Shown here piece after piece: positions 15,052-24,342 of a DNA stretch of 64,000 bases. The translations under genes and the position numbers were made by a program. The stretch is taken from positions 1 through 64,000 of the forward strand of contig NZ_FOJP01000008.1 of assembly GCF_900111835.1 (NCBI RefSeq), written 5' to 3'. This DNA comes from Metapseudomonas otitidis (GTDB taxonomy: Bacteria > Pseudomonadota > Gammaproteobacteria > Pseudomonadales > Pseudomonadaceae). Below the pieces are notes generated by a model that was given only the letters and a program-made list of their open reading frames with translations, was not told the origin of the DNA and ran no database searches. The stretch's first letter is position 1. Each line of letters opens with the position of its first letter.

Positions 15052-15825
15052 ATGGACCTGAGCAGCCGAATCCGCCGCGTCGCCGAGGCCCTGTCGCGGG
15101 CTGAGCGCATCCTGGTGATCACGGGGGCTGGCCTTTCGGCGGACTCCGGCCTGCCGACCTACCGCGGGCTGGGCGGGCTCTACAACGGCGTGACGGAGGA
15201 GGGCATCCCGATCGAGGAGGCCATCTCCGGGCCGATGCTGCAGCGCGACCCGGCGTTGTGCTGGAAGTACCTCGCCCTGCTGGGGCGCGCCTGCCTGGCT
15301 GCCCGCCCCAATGGAGGGCACCGAGCCATCGCCCGCTTGCAGGCGCTCAAGCCCCAGTGCTGGGTGCTGACCCAGAACATCGACGGCTATCACCGCCAGG
15401 CGGGCTCGCCGGCGGAGCGGCTGATCGAGATCCACGGGGAGATGGCGCCGCTGTTCTGCCAGTCCTGCGGCCGGGAGAGCGACCACGTGTCGCAGTACCT
15501 GGAACGGGAATTGCCTCCCCGTTGCGACGGGTGCGGTGGTATCCTCCGCCCCCCTGTCGTGCTGTTCGGCGAAATGTTGCCGGAACACGCCATCGACACT
15601 CTCTACGCGCAACTGCGCCAGGGCTTCGATGCGGTGCTTGCAGTGGGCACCACGGCTGGCTTCCCGTACATTTCCGAGCCCGTCCTGCGCACGCGCCAGC
15701 AGGGCGGCTTCACGGCGGAGATCAATCCCGCCGTCACCGATCTCTCCCCCGTCGTCGATGTTCATCTCAAGGGTCGCGCCTTAGATGTTCTGGAAGAACT
15801 CCTGAGTCACATTTCGATCGATTAA
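15052..15825 (+). CDS. SIR2-family NAD-dependent protein deacylase (first copy)
   Basis: The 257-residue sirtuin has the NAD motifs GAGLSADSGLPTYRG and TQNIDG, the catalytic histidine in EIHGEM, and a zinc finger of two pairs (CQSCGRE and CDGCGG). The enzyme removes acyl groups from lysine using NAD+. The Tyr-x-x-Arg motif of desuccinylating sirtuins is not seen at the expected place (KYLALLGR). AGGGAG before the ATG at 15052 decides the start. It follows the glycosylase gene by 30 bases. A second, different sirtuin lies 2.4 kb downstream. Confidence 0.9.
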   Translation: MDLSSRIRRVAEALSRAERILVITGAGLSADSGLPTYRGLGGLYNGVTEEGIPIEEAISGPMLQRDPALCWKYLALLGRACLAARPNGGHRAIARLQALKPQCWVLTQNIDGYHRQAGSPAERLIEIHGEMAPLFCQSCGRESDHVSQYLERELPPRCDGCGGILRPPVVLFGEMLPEHAIDTLYAQLRQGFDAVLAVGTTAGFPYISEPVLRTRQQGGFTAEINPAVTDLSPVVDVHLKGRALDVLEELLSHISID

Positions 15826-15892
15826 ATTTGCAAATCAGATCGATAGAGGGCATAGTCGCGCCTTCATTTAAAAATTCGACACGGTCGTGCCC

Positions 15893-16486
15893 ATGCTCAA
15901 GCGCTTCGCACCCCTCGTGCCCCTCGCATTCGCTATTTTGTTGACCGCCTGCGCCGGTGTTTCGCCCAAGCCGCAATCGGTCGCCATCCAGGAACCCCAG
16001 GTCGAAGAACCTACCGACCAGGAACTGGCTGATTTCACCGACGACAAGCCCTACGAGCTGCCGTCGCTGGCTGATGGCCTCCTGGAACGTGGCTTCGAAC
16101 TGATCGGCACGCCCTACCGCTTCGGTGGCCGTTCCGAGAAGACCGGTTTCGATTGCAGCGGTTTCGTCGGCTTCCTGTTCAAGGAAGAGGCGGGCATCCA
16201 GCTGCCGCGCTCCACGCGCGAAATGATCAACCTCGACGCCCCGCTGGTTTCCCGCAATGAGCTGAAGCCCGGCGACATCGTCTTCTTCAACAACCGTGGC
16301 CGTGGTCGCGTCAGCCATGCCGGTATCTACATCGGCGACGACCAGTTCATCCACTCCTCCAGCCACCGCAGTGGCGGTGTGCGGGTCGACAGCCTGGATG
16401 ACCGCTACTGGAGCGCCAGCTACATGGAAGCCAAGCGCGTACTCGCCCAGGCTTCCCCGCAGCCGACCCATCCGCTGCACCGCTGA
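15893..16486 (+). CDS. NlpC/P60 family lipoprotein peptidase (first of two)
   Basis: The 197-residue protein carries a lipoprotein signal with lipobox LLTAC, then a linker rich in Pro, Glu and Asp, then an NlpC/P60 domain. The catalytic cysteine is in GFDCSGFVGF and the histidine in VSHAGIYIG. Such enzymes cleave peptide cross-links or stems of peptidoglycan, as in the Spr/MepS group. ATG 15893 is used because it puts the signal peptide first; a GTG lies two codons earlier. Its paralogue follows at 16651, with a terminator between them, so each is probably expressed separately. Confidence 0.9.
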   Translation: MLKRFAPLVPLAFAILLTACAGVSPKPQSVAIQEPQVEEPTDQELADFTDDKPYELPSLADGLLERGFELIGTPYRFGGRSEKTGFDCSGFVGFLFKEEAGIQLPRSTREMINLDAPLVSRNELKPGDIVFFNNRGRGRVSHAGIYIGDDQFIHSSSHRSGGVRVDSLDDRYWSASYMEAKRVLAQASPQPTHPLHR

Positions 16487-16504
16487 TCGATCGGCTTCAC
16501 CTGA

Positions 16505-16535
16505 CGGCCCGGACATTGTCCGGGCCGTTTCGTTT
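16505..16535 (+). terminator. Rho-independent terminator after the first NlpC/P60 gene
   Basis: A perfect 10-bp stem, CGGCCCGGAC with GTCCGGGCCG, encloses the loop ATT and is followed by TTTCGTTT. It starts 18 bases past the stop codon. Confidence 0.88.
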
Positions 16536-16650
16536 GTGGCTTCCGTTGCCGGTTGTCGCTGGGGCCGCGCTGAAAGATGGCTTTTTGCTTGCATTATTCG
16601 AACTGGATCAGCACATTAGCGTGCAAACCTCAAGTCGGGACTGACTTGCC

Positions 16651-17181
16651 ATGCGCGCCTTCCTCCGTTTTTCCCTCATCGCCCTGGCTGCCACCCTCGC
16701 TGCCTGTTCCGGCCACGCCCCGACTCCCGAGCCCGTCTACACCCCGCCCGTCTTCAGCAATGCCCAGAGTTCGCCCGAGGCCGAGGACGTGCTGTTCCGT
16801 GCGCTGGGCCTGGTGGGCACGCCCTACCGCTACGGCGGCAACACCCCCGACAGCGGGTTCGATTGCAGCGGCCTGATCGGCTACGTGTACCGCGACGCCG
16901 CTGGCATCCAGCTGCCGCGCTCGACCCGCGAGCTGATCGCCATGCGGGCGCCCGACGTCGGGCAGGATGCATTGCAGAGCGGTGACCTGGTGTTCTTCGC
17001 CACCAATGGCGGCAGCCAGGTCAGCCATGCCGGCATCTACGTCGGCGAGGGGCGCTTCGTCCATGCGCCGTCGAGCGGCGGAACGGTGCGCCTGGACAGC
17101 CTGTCCAACCGCTACTGGCAGAAGAGCTACCTGAATGCCAAGCGCGTGCTGGCGGAGCCGAGGCTGGCCCGCACTCCCTGA
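16651..17181 (+). CDS. NlpC/P60 family lipoprotein peptidase (second of two)
   Basis: The 176-residue lipoprotein has signal peptide and lipobox LAAC, then an NlpC/P60 domain. The catalytic cysteine is in GFDCSGLIGY and the histidine in VSHAGIYVG. Its catalytic domain closely matches the upstream paralogue (GTPYRYGGNTPDSGFDCSG against GTPYRFGGRSEKTGFDCSG), while the linker is shorter. Tandem duplication with divergence is likely. It should act on peptidoglycan at the inner face of the outer membrane. Confidence 0.9.
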   Translation: MRAFLRFSLIALAATLAACSGHAPTPEPVYTPPVFSNAQSSPEAEDVLFRALGLVGTPYRYGGNTPDSGFDCSGLIGYVYRDAAGIQLPRSTRELIAMRAPDVGQDALQSGDLVFFATNGGSQVSHAGIYVGEGRFVHAPSSGGTVRLDSLSNRYWQKSYLNAKRVLAEPRLARTP

Positions 17182-17202
17182 CGGCTTACCTGCGGTCCCG
17201 CC

Positions 17203-17862
17203 ATGACCAACCGAACCCTGGCCCTCGACGACGCCCTCCACCGTTACCTCCTCGATGTCAGCCTGCGCGAGTCGCCCCTGCTGGAGCGCCTGCGTGCCGA
17301 AACGGCTGCCCTGCCGACGGCCAACTGGCAGATCGCCCCGGAGCAGGGGCAGTTCATGGCATTGCTGGTGCGCCTCATGGGCGTGCGGCGAATTCTCGAG
17401 GTCGGCACCTACACCGGCTACAGCGCCCTGGTGATGGCTGAGGCGCTGCCCGAGGACGGCCGGGTGGTCTGCCTGGACCGGGCGGGGGATTACCACGCCA
17501 TTGCCCGGCGCTACTGGCACGAAGCCGGCGTCGAGGCGCGCATCCAGCTGCGCACAGGCGAAGCCCTGGCCTGCCTGGAGGCGCTTGAGCGGGAAGGGGG
17601 TGAGGCGTTCGACCTCGTCTTCATCGATGCCGACAAGGCCAACTACCCGCGCTACCTGGAGCATGCCTTGCGCCTGGTGCGTCGCGGCGGGCTGGTGTTG
17701 TTCGACAACGTGCTGTGGAGCGGCCGTGTGCTGCAGGCCGAGCCCGACAGCGACGACACCCGTGGCATCCAGGCGCTCAACCGTGCCTTGAAGACGGACC
17801 CGCGGGTGGAGGTCAGCCTGCTGCCCCTGGGTGATGGCCTGACCCTGTGCCGCAAGCGCTGA
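17203..17862 (+). CDS. SAM-dependent O-methyltransferase (COG4122 type)
   Basis: The 219-residue protein has the methyltransferase motifs of the catechol/caffeoyl-CoA O-methyltransferase family. The SAM-binding loop is ILEVGTYTGYSALVMAEALP. The metal-binding aspartates lie in DLVFIDADKANY and LVLFDNVLWSG. Bacterial members methylate small hydroxylated aromatics or are of unknown substrate. It begins 22 bases after the NlpC gene, and the HNH-type gene follows with a 3-base gap, which suggests one transcript. Confidence 0.9.
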   Translation: MTNRTLALDDALHRYLLDVSLRESPLLERLRAETAALPTANWQIAPEQGQFMALLVRLMGVRRILEVGTYTGYSALVMAEALPEDGRVVCLDRAGDYHAIARRYWHEAGVEARIQLRTGEALACLEALEREGGEAFDLVFIDADKANYPRYLEHALRLVRRGGLVLFDNVLWSGRVLQAEPDSDDTRGIQALNRALKTDPRVEVSLLPLGDGLTLCRKR

Positions 17863-17865
17863 GCC

Positions 17866-18186
17866 ATGGCCGACGTCATCCGCCTGCCACCCCAACCCGA
17901 AGCCTGTGAGCTCTGCGGGCGCGCCACGCTGCTGACCCGCCACCACCTCATCCCCAAGGCGCTCCACGACAAGCCCTACGTGCGCAAGCGCTTCGACCGC
18001 AGCGAGCGCATCACCGCGACCCTCTGGGTCTGCCGGCCCTGCCACAACCAGATCCACCGGCTGTTCACCGAGAAGGAGCTGGCGCTCACCTACAACACCC
18101 GCGAGGCGCTGATGGCCCACGCGGACCTGCGCACCTTCGTCGACTGGCTGGCCACCAAGCCGCCGGGGTTCTCGCCGCGTCACTGA
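17866..18186 (+). CDS. Small HNH-fold protein (putative endonuclease)
   Basis: The 106-residue protein has a zinc-binding HNH-like layout. CELCGR gives the first cysteine pair, TRHHLIPKALH the catalytic histidine region and WVCRPCHNQIHRLF the second cysteine pair with the HN...H part. HNH domains cut DNA or RNA with a metal, and many small chromosomal ones have no known role. It is coupled to the O-methyltransferase gene (3-base gap). Housekeeping codon use argues against recent transfer. Confidence 0.8.
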   Translation: MADVIRLPPQPEACELCGRATLLTRHHLIPKALHDKPYVRKRFDRSERITATLWVCRPCHNQIHRLFTEKELALTYNTREALMAHADLRTFVDWLATKPPGFSPRH

Positions 18187-18245
18187 CGCCGTTTTTCGGC
18201 CTGACCGAAGCGGGCACAATGGCGCTTTTGACCGAGGTGCCCGGA

Positions 18246-18986
18246 ATGCCGCCGATCCCCGCCGAACTGACCCAACGCCTTGCCCGCAGCCAGCGCCTGG
18301 TGATCTTCACCGGGGCCGGGGTGTCTGCGGAGAGCGGGATCCCCACCTTCCGTGAGGCTCAGACCGGCCTCTGGGCACGCTACAACCCCGAGCAACTGGC
18401 CAGCCCCGACGGGTTCCGGGCGGACCCGCAGCTGGTCTGGGACTGGTACGCCTGGCGCCGACAGCGCTGCCTGGAGGCGCAGCCCAACCCCGCGCACCGG
18501 GCCATCGCCGCCCTGCAGCAGCGCCTGCCGGGAACCGAGCTGATCACCCAGAACGTCGATGGCCTGCATGCGAGGGCCGGCAGCACGGAGTTGCTGGAGT
18601 TGCACGGCAACATCCACCAGCTGCACTGCTTCCGCTGCGGGGCCAAGGGCGGCGAATGGCCTGAGGAGGCGGGGCCGGTGCCGCATTGCGCGTGCGGCGG
18701 GCTGTTGCGCCCCTCGGTGGTGTGGTTCGGCGAGAACCTGCCGGCGCCCGTGCTGGCCAAGGCGGTGCAGGCCAGCGAGGCGGCCGACCTGTTCCTCAGC
18801 ATTGGCACCTCCAGCCTGGTCTACCCGGCGGCGGAGCTGCCCTACCTGGCCCGGCACCAGGGTGCCTACCTGGTGGAGATCAACCCTCAGCCGACGCCCC
18901 TCAGCGCCCACGCCGACCTGTGCCTGCACGGTCCGGCGGGCGAGGTGCTGCCGGCCCTGCTGGCGAGCCTCGATCAGCTGGAGTAG
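18246..18986 (+). CDS. cobB: SIR2-family NAD-dependent protein deacylase (second copy, class III-like)
   Basis: The 246-residue sirtuin has GAGVSAESGIPTFREAQTG, TQNVDGLH, the catalytic His in ELHGNIHQLHC and zinc pairs CFRCG and CACGG. The motif WDWYAWRRQR gives the Tyr-x-x-Arg pair that in class III sirtuins binds succinyl or malonyl groups. Desuccinylase as well as deacetylase activity is therefore likely. The ATG at 18246 is chosen because GAGG lies upstream and the NAD motif then starts at the usual distance; an ATG at 18219 is possible. Confidence 0.88.
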   Translation: MPPIPAELTQRLARSQRLVIFTGAGVSAESGIPTFREAQTGLWARYNPEQLASPDGFRADPQLVWDWYAWRRQRCLEAQPNPAHRAIAALQQRLPGTELITQNVDGLHARAGSTELLELHGNIHQLHCFRCGAKGGEWPEEAGPVPHCACGGLLRPSVVWFGENLPAPVLAKAVQASEAADLFLSIGTSSLVYPAAELPYLARHQGAYLVEINPQPTPLSAHADLCLHGPAGEVLPALLASLDQLE

Positions 18987-19030
18987 GGAGGGATGCGCCG
19001 CTGCGGCCATGCCACAGCGGCGCGAGAGGG

Positions 19031-19618
19031 TCAGGCGTAGTTCTGCGGAGCCAGCTTACGTTCGACCAGCTCGATGAGGATGTGCACCACCTTGATGTGC
19101 AGCTCCTGCACGCGGTCGGCGAAGTCGCCGCCCGGCGCGCAGACGCACACGTCCGCCAGCGCTTCCAGTTGCGAGCCGGGCTTGCCGGTCAGGGCGATGA
19201 CCTTCACGCCCAGCGCCTTGGCGGCTTCGGCGGCCTTGATCACGTTCGGGCTGCGGCCGCTGGTGCTGAAGGCCAGCAGCACGTCGCCTTCGCGGCCGTG
19301 GGACTCGATGTAGCGGGAGAAGATGTGGTCGTAGCCGAAGTCATTGGCGACGCAGCTGATGTGGCTGGCGTCGCTGATGGAGATGGCGGCGATCCCCGGG
19401 CGGTTCTTGCGGTAGCGCCCGGTCAGCTCCTCGGCGAAGTGCATGGCGTCGCACATCGAGCCACCGTTGCCGCAGGAGAACGCCTTGCCCTTGTTCTCGA
19501 AGCTGGCGACCAGCAGGTCGGCGGCCCGTTCGATGTTGCGCAGGGTCGCCTCGTTGTCGATGAAGGCGTCCAGGGCGCGCCTGGCTTCCTCCAGGCTGTT
19601 GCGGATGTGGCTCAGCAT
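19031..19618 (-). CDS. gmhA: Phosphoheptose isomerase GmhA
   Basis: The 195-residue SIS-domain protein converts sedoheptulose 7-phosphate to D-glycero-D-manno-heptose 7-phosphate, the first step of LPS heptose synthesis. The sugar-phosphate site is seen in [21 protein letters not shown] and [13 protein letters not shown]. The active-site histidine and glutamate region is in [18 protein letters not shown]. Length and motifs match the GmhA group rather than the DiaA group. It lies 11 bases downstream of apeB and is probably read through from it. Confidence 0.88.
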   Translation of the reverse strand: MLSHIRNSLEEARRALDAFIDNEATLRNIERAADLLVASFENKGKAFSCGNGGSMCDAMHFAEELTGRYRKNRPGIAAISISDASHISCVANDFGYDHIFSRYIESHGREGDVLLAFSTSGRSPNVIKAAEAAKALGVKVIALTGKPGSQLEALADVCVCAPGGDFADRVQELHIKVVHILIELVERKLAPQNYA

Positions 19619-19629
19619 GGTGACTCCCT

Positions 19630-20919
19630 TCAGGGCAGATCGTGGCTGGAGTAGAACGCGGACAGCACCTTCACCAGGTGCGCCAGGTCATGGCTGCCGG
19701 CCAGTTCGCGGATGGAGTGCATGGCGAAGGTGGGCAGGCCGATGTCCACGGTGCGCACGCCCAGCTGGCTGGCGGTGATCGGGCCGATGGTGGAGCCGCA
19801 ACCCATGTCGCTGCGGGTGACGAAGCTCTGCACCGGCACTTCGTTCTCCAGGCACAGGTGGCGGAAGAACCCGGCGGTCTCGCTGTTGGTGGCGTAGCGC
19901 TGGTTGCTGTTGATCTTGATCACCGGGCCGGCGTTGAGCTTGGGCCCGTGGTTGCCGTCGTGCTTGTCGGCGTAGTTGGGGTGCACGCCGTGGGCGTTGT
20001 CGGCGGAGACCAGCAGCGAGCGCTGGATCACCCGGGCGAAGGTGTCGCCTTCGGGCAGCAGGCGGCGCAGCACCTGCTCCAGGAAGGGGCCGTCGGCGCC
20101 GCAGGCGGAGCAGGAGCCCACTTCCTCGTGGTCGGTGCAGACCAGTACGCAGCTTTCGTCGCCCTCGGCGGCCAGCAGTGCCTGCAGGCCGGCATAGCAG
20201 GAGAGCAGGTTGTCCAGGCGGGCGCCGGCGATGAAGTCACCGCCCAGGCCGATCACGGCGGCGTCCTGGGTGTCGTAGAAGCTCAGCTCGTAGTCGAGCA
20301 CGGCATCGGCGGTGACGCCGTGCTCCAGGGTCAGCTGTTCGGCCAGCAGGTCACGGAATTCGCGGGTCTCGCCGGTGGCCAGCTGGGCCAGGATCGGCGG
20401 CAGCTCGGTCTGCGGGTTGATCGCCCAGCCCTGGTTGGCCTCGCGGTTGAGGTGGATGGCCAGGTTGGGGATGACGGCGATGGGGGCCTGGAAGTCCACC
20501 AGCTGGCTTTCCACGCGCCCGGCGGAACGGTAGGTGACGCGACCGGCGATGGACAGGTCGCGGTCGAACCAGGGCGCCAGCAGGGCGCCGCCGTAGACTT
20601 CCACGCCCAGTTGCCAGAAGCCCTGGCGGTGCAGTTCGGGGTTGGGCTTGATGCGCAGGCACGGGCTGTCGGTGTGGGCGCCGACCAGGCGCAGGCCGCC
20701 TTCGAGGGGGGCGCGCTTGCCGAGGCGTACTGCGATCAGCGAGGAGTCGTTGCGGGTCACGTAGTAGCGACCACCGGCTTCGGCACGCCAGGCTTCGCGC
20801 TCATCCAGATGCACGTAGCCGGCGGCTTCCAGGCGCTTGGCCAGGCTGCGGGTGGCATGGAAAGGGGTAGGCGAGGCCTTGAGGAAATCGATCAGGCCCT
20901 GGTTCAACTCTTCGCGCAT
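19630..20919 (-). CDS. apeB: M18-family aminopeptidase ApeB
   Basis: The 429-residue enzyme is a cytoplasmic metallo-aminopeptidase of family M18, which removes acidic or hydrophobic N-terminal residues. Zinc-ligand regions are seen in [26 protein letters not shown] and [16 protein letters not shown], and a late histidine in [14 protein letters not shown]. Full length and intact. It is transcribed leftward with gmhA just behind it. Confidence 0.93.
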   Translation of the reverse strand: MREELNQGLIDFLKASPTPFHATRSLAKRLEAAGYVHLDEREAWRAEAGGRYYVTRNDSSLIAVRLGKRAPLEGGLRLVGAHTDSPCLRIKPNPELHRQGFWQLGVEVYGGALLAPWFDRDLSIAGRVTYRSAGRVESQLVDFQAPIAVIPNLAIHLNREANQGWAINPQTELPPILAQLATGETREFRDLLAEQLTLEHGVTADAVLDYELSFYDTQDAAVIGLGGDFIAGARLDNLLSCYAGLQALLAAEGDESCVLVCTDHEEVGSCSACGADGPFLEQVLRRLLPEGDTFARVIQRSLLVSADNAHGVHPNYADKHDGNHGPKLNAGPVIKINSNQRYATNSETAGFFRHLCLENEVPVQSFVTRSDMGCGSTIGPITASQLGVRTVDIGLPTFAMHSIRELAGSHDLAHLVKVLSAFYSSHDLP

Positions 20920-21013
20920 AAAACACTCCAGGCGGCAGTGGGCCGGAGTTTATCCCATCAGGCTCGGGGTTTAGCAGGCGAAGGGCGATGAATTTTGGCC
21001 AGCGGGGCGATAG

Positions 21014-21589
21014 TCACGGGCGCCGTGCGATCAGGCCGTACAGGTGCCAGTGCTTGGTGCGGCCTCGGGCGGTGGTGCCGTCGCGGTCGATTTCCTCCAG
21101 GTGCAGCACCTCCCAGCCGGCCAGCAGGGCGTCCAGCTGCGTGCGGGTGAAGGTGCAGACCTCGGGGCTGGCCCAGTCGTCGCGCTCGCCCAGCAGGTTG
21201 CCGCAGAACAGCCCGCCACCGGCCAGTGCCCGCGCGATGCGGTGCCACAGGCCGGGGAAGTGCGTCGGGGCGCAGAAGGGCAGGGCGAAGGCGCTGTTCA
21301 CCAGGTGGGCGGCGGGCAGCTCGGTGTGTTCGAAGGGTTCGCAACGGGTTTGCAGGCGAGGCGCCCAGGCGGGGTCGAGCTGGGCCTGGAGGCGCTCCAG
21401 GGCTTCGGCTGCCTTGTCCACCGCCAGCACCTGCCAGCCCCGGCGCAGCAGCTCCAGGCTGTCGCGCCCGGCGCCGCAGCCCAGATCGATGGCCAGGCCA
21501 TCGGTGCGGCCGAGGAGTTCCAGGGCCTTGAGCAGTTCGGGCCAGGGCGGTGCCCCCTGGGTGCGGTCGTAGTAGAGGCGGTCGGCCAT
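21014..21589 (-). CDS. Class I SAM-dependent methyltransferase (TehB-like)
   Basis: The 191-residue protein has the SAM-binding motif GLAIDLGCGAGRDSLELLRRG and acidic motif II in VLAVDKAAEAL. Length and layout fit the TehB/ubiE-like small methyltransferases, whose substrate cannot be told here. It starts three bases after the rluA stop in the same direction, so the two are probably co-transcribed with the min operon or from a promoter in between. Confidence 0.85.
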   Translation of the reverse strand: MADRLYYDRTQGAPPWPELLKALELLGRTDGLAIDLGCGAGRDSLELLRRGWQVLAVDKAAEALERLQAQLDPAWAPRLQTRCEPFEHTELPAAHLVNSAFALPFCAPTHFPGLWHRIARALAGGGLFCGNLLGERDDWASPEVCTFTRTQLDALLAGWEVLHLEEIDRDGTTARGRTKHWHLYGLIARRP

Positions 21590-21592
21590 TGC

Positions 21593-22228
21593 TCAGAACG
21601 GCGCGGGGCACTCGAAGCGCAGGCGCTCGCCGCTCACCGGGTGGGTGAAGGCGAGCATGCTGGCGTGCAGGCACAGGCGTTCGTGGGCGGCCAGGGCTTC
21701 GTCGTGGGCGTACAGGCGGTCCCCCAGCAGCGGGTGGCCGATGGCGAGCATGTGCACGCGCAACTGGTGGGAGCGGCCGGTCACCGGGGTCAGCTCGACG
21801 CGGCAGTGGTTGCCGCAGCGCTCCAGCACGCGCCAGAAGGTCAGGGCGTGGCGGCCCTGCTCGTGGTCCACCACGTGGCGTGGCTTGGTCGGCGGGTCGT
21901 AGCGCAGGGGCAGTTCGATGCGCCCGCTGTCCTGCTCCGGCTGGCCCCAGCACAGGGCGGTGTAGGCCTTCTCGGTCTCGCGGTCATGGAACTGGCGGGA
22001 CAGCTCGCGGTGGCTGTCCGGGTCACGGGCCAGCAGGATGATGCCCGAGGTCTCCCAGTCCAGCCGGTGCACGATCAGCGCCTCCGGGTAGCCGTTCTGC
22101 TGCAGGCGGGTGATCAGGCAGTCCTTGTTGTCCTCGGCACGGCCGGGGACGGACAGCAGCAGCGTCGGTTTGTTGATGACCAGGAAGGCCGGGTCCTGGT
22201 GGAGTATCTGGATCTGCGAGAGGGGCAT
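21593..22228 (-). CDS. rluA: RluA-family RNA pseudouridine synthase
   Basis: The 211-residue enzyme has the catalytic motif VHRLDWETSGIILLARD, whose aspartate attacks the target uridine, and the RluA-family end HQLRVHMLAIGHPLLGDRLY. Size and the position behind minE agree with the P. aeruginosa RluA gene, which modifies 23S rRNA and some tRNAs. No S4 domain is present, as usual for RluA. A strong hairpin at 22248-22269 separates it from minE. Confidence 0.9.
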   Translation of the reverse strand: MPLSQIQILHQDPAFLVINKPTLLLSVPGRAEDNKDCLITRLQQNGYPEALIVHRLDWETSGIILLARDPDSHRELSRQFHDRETEKAYTALCWGQPEQDSGRIELPLRYDPPTKPRHVVDHEQGRHALTFWRVLERCGNHCRVELTPVTGRSHQLRVHMLAIGHPLLGDRLYAHDEALAAHERLCLHASMLAFTHPVSGERLRFECPAPF

Positions 22229-22247
22229 CTGGGGTACCGGAAATGAC

Positions 22248-22269
22248 GACGGCGGCCGAGGCCGCCGTC
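22248..22269 (-). terminator. Hairpin between minE and rluA
   Basis: A perfect 10-bp stem, GACGGCGGCC with GGCCGCCGTC, has a two-base loop. It lies 17 bases past the minE stop on the minus strand. It is followed by GTCATTTCC rather than a clean U-run, so partial termination or RNA stabilisation is likely. Confidence 0.65.
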
Positions 22270-22285
22270 CTTGCTCACCCGCCGA

Positions 22286-22540
22286 TCAACGATCGGGGAG
22301 GGTGATGTTCAGCTCGAGGATGGAGCAGTTGCCCTGGTCCTCCAGCATGACCTGGACCTGGTCCTGGTCGATGTTGACGTATTTGCGGATCACCTCCACG
22401 AGCTCCTTCTGCAGGGCCGGCAGGTAGTCCGGCTGGCTGCGTTGGCCACGCTCGTGGGCCACGATGATCTGAAGTCGTTCTTTAGCGATCGAAGCGCTGC
22501 TCTGCTTCTTCCGCTCGCGAAAGAAGTCAAGAATGTTCAT
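22286..22540 (-). CDS. minE: Cell-division topological specificity factor MinE
   Basis: The 84-residue protein stimulates the MinD ATPase and drives pole-to-pole oscillation of MinCD. The amphipathic N-terminus ([23 protein letters not shown]) binds membrane and MinD. The rest forms the dimer domain. Its start overlaps the minD stop (ATGA), which implies coupled translation. Confidence 0.96.
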   Translation of the reverse strand: MNILDFFRERKKQSSASIAKERLQIIVAHERGQRSQPDYLPALQKELVEVIRKYVNIDQDQVQVMLEDQGNCSILELNITLPDR

Positions 22541-23352
22541 TCACGGCCTCCAAAAAGGCGTTGCAGGAATCCTTTCTTCTGCACATCGAGGAAGCGGTGA
22601 GGCAGTTCCTTTCCGAGCAGGCGGTCGACGGCATCGCTGTACGCCTGACCGGCGTCGCTCTGATCGTCGAGGATGACCGGAATGCCCTGGTTGGATGCCT
22701 TGAGCACCGCCTGGGATTCCGGGATGACGCCCAGCAGGCGGATGGCGAGGATTTCCTCGACGTCCTCCACGCCCAGCATTTCGCCCTTGGTGACGCGTTC
22801 AGGGTCGTAACGGGTGAGCAGCAGGCGCTCCTTGATCGGCTCCTCGCCCTTCTCGGCGCGGCGGGACTTGCTGGCCAGCAGGCCGAGCATGCGATCGGAG
22901 TCGCGCACCGAGGAGACTTCGGGGTTGGTCACCACGATGGCCTCGTCGGCGTAGTACATGGCCAGGTGGGCGCCCTTCTCGATGCCGGCGGGGGAGTCGC
23001 AGACCACGTATTCGAAGCTCTGTGCCAGCTCTTCGATGACCTTGCCGACGCCTTCGATGGTCAGGGCGTCCTTGTCACGGGTCTGGCTGGCAGCCAGGAC
23101 GTAGAGGTTGTCGAGGCGCTTGTCCTTGATCAGGGCCTGGGTGAGGGAGGCTTCGCCGTTGATGACGTTGACGAAGTCGTACACCACGCGGCGCTCGCAA
23201 CCCATGATCAGGTCCAGGTTACGCAGGCCGACGTCGAAGTCGACGATGACGGTTTTGTGGCCGCGCAGTGCGAGGCCGGTGCCGATGGCGGCGCTGGTGG
23301 TGGTTTTGCCGACGCCACCCTTGCCGGACGTGACAACGAGGATCTTGGCCAA
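22537..23352 (-). CDS. minD: Septum-site determining ATPase MinD
   Basis: The 271-residue ATPase shows the deviant Walker A motif [11 protein letters not shown] and, at the C-terminus, the membrane-targeting amphipathic helix [11 protein letters not shown]. MinD recruits MinC to the membrane and is released by MinE. It lies 102 bases after minC and overlaps minE. All expected motifs ([19 protein letters not shown]) are intact. Confidence 0.97.
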   Translation of the reverse strand: MAKILVVTSGKGGVGKTTTSAAIGTGLALRGHKTVIVDFDVGLRNLDLIMGCERRVVYDFVNVINGEASLTQALIKDKRLDNLYVLAASQTRDKDALTIEGVGKVIEELAQSFEYVVCDSPAGIEKGAHLAMYYADEAIVVTNPEVSSVRDSDRMLGLLASKSRRAEKGEEPIKERLLLTRYDPERVTKGEMLGVEDVEEILAIRLLGVIPESQAVLKASNQGIPVILDDQSDAGQAYSDAVDRLLGKELPHRFLDVQKKGFLQRLFGGRE

Positions 23353-23454
23353 GGTGATTCACCCCAAAGAAGATAGAAATGGCGGGTAGCCTGCAGGCCC
23401 GGGATCGGCCGTCCTGGCGCCCGTTCAGGTCCCTTAAAATCGCGGCAGTATCCG

Positions 23455-24204
23455 TTAAAGGCGGGTGATGTTCAACACATCCCCCGACAGGCTGACCTGC
23501 ACGGAATGGCCCCATGACGGATCGCGGCGCAGGTCCTCCGCGACCTTGTACTGGCCAGCCACCGAAACCAGTTCGGCGGCCAATTGCTGGCAGAAGATCC
23601 GCGCCTGGGTATTGCCCTTGATGCCGGCCAGGGCGCGGCCTCGCATTGGGCCGTACACATGGATGTTGCCATCGGCCAGAAGTTCCGCACCCGGGCTCAC
23701 CGGGGCGAGCACCACCAGGTCGCCACCGGGGGCGTAGACCTGCTGGCCGCCGCGCACCGGCGTGGTCACCAGCTTGGTGGGGCGGACCACCGGCTCCGGC
23801 GGCTTCTCGGGGGTTTTCTCTTCCTTCTTCACGGCGCCGGGCTCAACCGGGTCGATGGGGCGCTCGCGGGCGCCGGAGGGCGGCAGCACCGGCAGGTCCA
23901 GGGCATTGGCGGCCGCGACGTCCTGCTCGCGGCTGGCACGGATGGCCAGGGTGCGCAGGCCGTGGCGACGGCAGATTTCCATCAGCGCCGGCAGGTCCAG
24001 CTCGCCTTCGCCCTCGGGCAGCTTGTCCAGGGCCATGACCAGGGGCGTGTTCTGGAAGAAGTTGGGGGCCTGGGCGACCTTGTCCGCGAGCTGGCGATCC
24101 AGCCGTTCGAGGTCGTTGTGCGCCAGCTCCATCACGGTGATGGCGAGCATGCTGCCCTTGAGTTGGAACACGGGATCTTGGTCGAGGAGGTCAGCTTGGC
24201 TCAT
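23455..24204 (-). CDS. minC: Septum-site determining protein MinC
   Basis: The 249-residue inhibitor of FtsZ polymerisation has an N-terminal domain (residues 1-105), a Pro-Glu-Lys-rich linker ([17 protein letters not shown]) and a C-terminal right-handed beta-helix with [19 protein letters not shown] and [18 protein letters not shown]. It is the first gene of the min operon and is divergent from the lpxL-type gene. Confidence 0.96.
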   Translation of the reverse strand: MSQADLLDQDPVFQLKGSMLAITVMELAHNDLERLDRQLADKVAQAPNFFQNTPLVMALDKLPEGEGELDLPALMEICRRHGLRTLAIRASREQDVAAANALDLPVLPPSGARERPIDPVEPGAVKKEEKTPEKPPEPVVRPTKLVTTPVRGGQQVYAPGGDLVVLAPVSPGAELLADGNIHVYGPMRGRALAGIKGNTQARIFCQQLAAELVSVAGQYKVAEDLRRDPSWGHSVQVSLSGDVLNITRL

Positions 24205-24342
24205 GGTCGTTCTGCGGGGTTCGGTGGGCAGGACTTATAGCGATATCGACCCGCCGTCGCAACCCGGATTCCGTGCCGGGGAGGCCGAGCGGCGGGCAAT
24301 TCTGTAGAATGCCGGCCCTTGTCGATCTGCTTCGGAATCCTG

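Noticed and set aside
13630..15765. 711-codon open frame on the minus strand across native ttcA, the glycosylase and the first sirtuin
   Set aside because: It is an antisense shadow of three genes with clear motifs, and its composition is not protein-like.
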